A stretch of 64,000 bases of DNA from Nyssa sinensis (taxonomy: Eukaryota; Streptophyta; Magnoliopsida; Cornales; Nyssaceae): contig CM018041.1 of NCBI GenBank assembly GCA_008638375.1, positions 3,959,501 through 4,023,500 on the forward strand, read 5' to 3'. Below the pieces are notes generated by a model. The model was not told the origin of the DNA and made no database searches. It was given only the letters and a program-made list of their open reading frames with translations. A program made the position numbers and the translations under genes. Below, in pieces: positions 61,571 to 64,000 of the stretch. Numbering within the stretch: the first letter of the stretch is position 1; the number at the start of each line of letters is the position of its first letter.

Positions 61571-62760
61571 CAAGGAGTAGGGAAAACTACACTCTCTATC
61601 TGACTATCTTTCTAGCACTGTCACTTTAAAAAATGGGTCTCTTTAGATTCTCTTTCCACTATCAACTCTTCTCTTTGACATCTCCAAGTGCTTTCAGATT
61701 GATCTACACGACTATGACTACCACCAAAGCATTCACCGAATCAATTTCTTTCACCAACTGACAACCCATTGCATTCATACAACACGATGACCAACTCACC
61801 AACCAAAACCCACAAAATTTAATTAGAAACAACCAGGCTGGTAGAAAACAACCAAAAACCCTTATTGCTGCTCAACACTTTTCTCTCCAATTTATGTCTC
61901 TTAAAAGAAAAGGAAAATAAGAAAACCCTAGTTCTTCAATCAGTGATATCGTTTGACTGTTCCGTTGTCATCACTGAAAAGGGCCCAAATAGGAGAAAAC
62001 GAAAGGGTTAAAAAATAAATGGCAGAAAAAAAAAAAAAAAAAGAGAAGCACAATAAAGTGTAAGATAAAACGCTAATAGGTCCATGTATATTCATATTCA
62101 GACTGTGTTGAGGACTTTTCGCAGGTTTTAGATTTGTGGACTTTTCTATACCTTACAAAAAAATACATACTGCCAAAATAGAGAAAAAGGCCAGTTGACT
62201 CACTCTCTCTCTGTCACACACTCTCTCTATATGTATCTATCTATCTGAGATGATAGAACCAAACCCGGTACGGATAAAAAGGGTACTTTTTAAATTCGAC
62301 AGTAACAACAGTAAAAAAACAGTGCTTAGAGAGATAGGAGAGAGAGAGAGAGTTGATAAAAAGTTACAGATTTGTGGACCTCTCTCGTCCCTAAGTTCGC
62401 CCTTTATAATATTGAGATACGTAGAGAGTGATACACTGAGCGATGATATATATATATATATATATATAATTTCAGATTAGAAAACTAGTCCTTTGAAGAT
62501 TTAGAGCTGACTTACAATGATTTGAATTTCCGCACGTTGGCCAATGGCAATTGTTGAATTTTTTAAACTTTTTTCAATTCTCGTTGAAGAAACCGAAACC
62601 CTAAAAACAGTCTGGCTTTTGAGAAGAATCACTTGTTGATTTCAATGGCGTCCGTGAAATTCTTCACACTGTCTCTTTCTGAACAATATATGTAGAGAGG
62701 AGCGAGGGGGAGGGGATCCTAGCGGGAGAAGAGGAGTGCCTTTAGGGAAAATTGCGTTCG
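61571..62760 (-). promoter_or_regulatory. 5' flank of the ANL2-like gene
   Basis: Upstream region with CT/GA-rich stretches (about 62200-62240 and 62336-62352) and a (TA)n tract at 62446-62469. A GC-richer segment around 62690-62850 contains 'gtcacgtgcaatcgcgcgtg'. No L1 box or certain TATA box was picked out, and the extent of the leader is unknown. Confidence 0.35.
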
Positions 62761-64000
62761 AGCTGTCCGCCACGCTGATTTTCCGTCACGTGCAATCGCG
62801 CGTGTGAATTCACCGGTTGACTCATTGGCTACTTCTTGGTCGGCGGTACTCGGCTACATCCACGAAATTTGAAATTGTTACACTTTATTATTTTTTAACC
62901 AATAAAGTCACACAAAATCACAAATGGATGTGCCCGGACTGGGACAGCTAGTGGGACCATGATGATAGGTTCCACCCTATCCCCACCAAGATTTAAAAAA
63001 GAAAAAGTACAAGTTATGATTTAGTACTTTTTTCAAGTATTAAAAATTAAACAAAAATATTAGGCATGAATTTAATTTTTCTTCCCTGCAGCATTGTATA
63101 AAAAATAAAATAAAAAAATAGGGGAGCTCTACCTCTCTTGAAATGGGAACACTCCCTCCAAATTATTCTAACCACACCTTTGTTTTCTTTTTTCTAATAA
63201 TTAAGAATAAATATTTGCAGTCAATTTTCTATTAATAGATATATAAAAAATAAAAAATTTTAATTATTAAAATTTTTAATTAATATTTTTTTATACTTTT
63301 ATTAATAAAAAATATTATATATATATGAATTTTGATAAAAATAAAATAAAAGACTTTATATGTAATTTTTAATAATATTTTGATATTTTATAAATAAGAA
63401 ATATAATATTCAATTTAAGACATACACAAAATTTTAATATCCTTTTAAATTAAAGAAGTTATGTTTTTTTCGCTTATTTATGTCATAATTTTTTTCACTT
63501 ATAGTATTTTTCATTTCAATTAAAGTATAATTTACAAATATAATTATCAAACATATCATAAATGATATATATATATATAATTATTTTATCTCTATAATAA
63601 TTAATATTATAAAAGATTTTAAATAAAATAATTATTAAGTAATTGAATTATTAATTATTTATTATAAAATCAAGTCAGTTCCTTAAAAACTTATTAATTA
63701 TTAAAAATTAATAACTTATTAAATATTAATTATAGGATGATTAATTGTATTTCAACATGCTTTTATTTTTTCTTGTTAATCTATATATTTTATTCCTTCT
63801 AAGAGGAAAAATTTAGGACTTCTTATCTTTCTAATAATTTTCATCTTATAACTAACATGTAATCTACAAATCATGTATTACAAATTAAATAATATCAAAT
63901 TTAATTAAATATTTTAGAATTTGGAATTGCATTTTTAGATTCATCGATCATCTTAAATATCATGTCCCAGGGAAGGGGTGATGAGTTTTCTTCGATATGG
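62761..64000. other. Intergenic, AT-rich right end
   Basis: Very AT-rich beyond 63180, with no gene, RNA or repeat structure recognised. Confidence 0.6.

Noticed and set aside
1..64000. CRISPR arrays, operons, ribosome-binding sites, phage or bacterial features
   Set aside because: Nothing of the kind is present. The window is plant nuclear DNA.

Overview
This window is nuclear DNA from a flowering plant, most likely a eudicot. The genes have spliced introns with GT-AG borders, long AT-rich intergenic stretches, many microsatellites (TA, TC/GA, CA), and remnants of LTR elements, LINEs, tRNA-derived SINEs and MITE-like DNA transposons. I could recognise six protein-coding genes, all from well-known plant regulatory or signalling families, plus one weak B3-like fragment. 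No prokaryotic feature, CRISPR array, rRNA or intact tRNA was seen.

Layout, left to right: a repeat-rich stretch with LTR and MITE remnants (1-5.9 kb); a class B heat-stress factor (+, 6.3-7.4 kb) with two perfect heat-shock elements upstream; a repeat-rich spacer (7.4-14.1 kb); an EMS1-type leucine-rich-repeat receptor kinase (-, 14.1-18.0 kb); a 12 kb spacer with MITEs, tandem repeats and a B3-like orphan exon (about 23.6 kb); a BFT/TFL1-type PEBP gene (+, 30.5-31.3 kb) in four exons; convergent with it, a ten-exon XBAT33-type ankyrin-RING ubiquitin ligase (-, 32.7-42.5 kb) whose two largest introns hold LINE 3' ends; an about 10 kb gene-poor block with a SINE (42.9-53.0 kb); a PORR-domain organellar RNA-splicing family gene (-, 53.0-54.5 kb); an ANL2-type HD-ZIP IV transcription factor (-, 55.8-61.6 kb, nine exons) carrying a hAT-like insertion in its fourth intron; and an AT-rich right end.

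The genes do not form a pathway. They are independent regulators of heat response, anther and tapetum signalling, flowering time or inflorescence form, ubiquitylation, organelle RNA splicing and epidermal identity. The most striking cross-gene observation is that four of the six genes carry reading-frame breaks, seven in all, and every one has the sense of a single extra base (+1). The two other multi-exon genes are clean. This fits residual insertion errors in a long-read assembly better than independent pseudogene decay, but the sequence alone cannot settle it. I did not find convincing evidence for an undescribed biological system.
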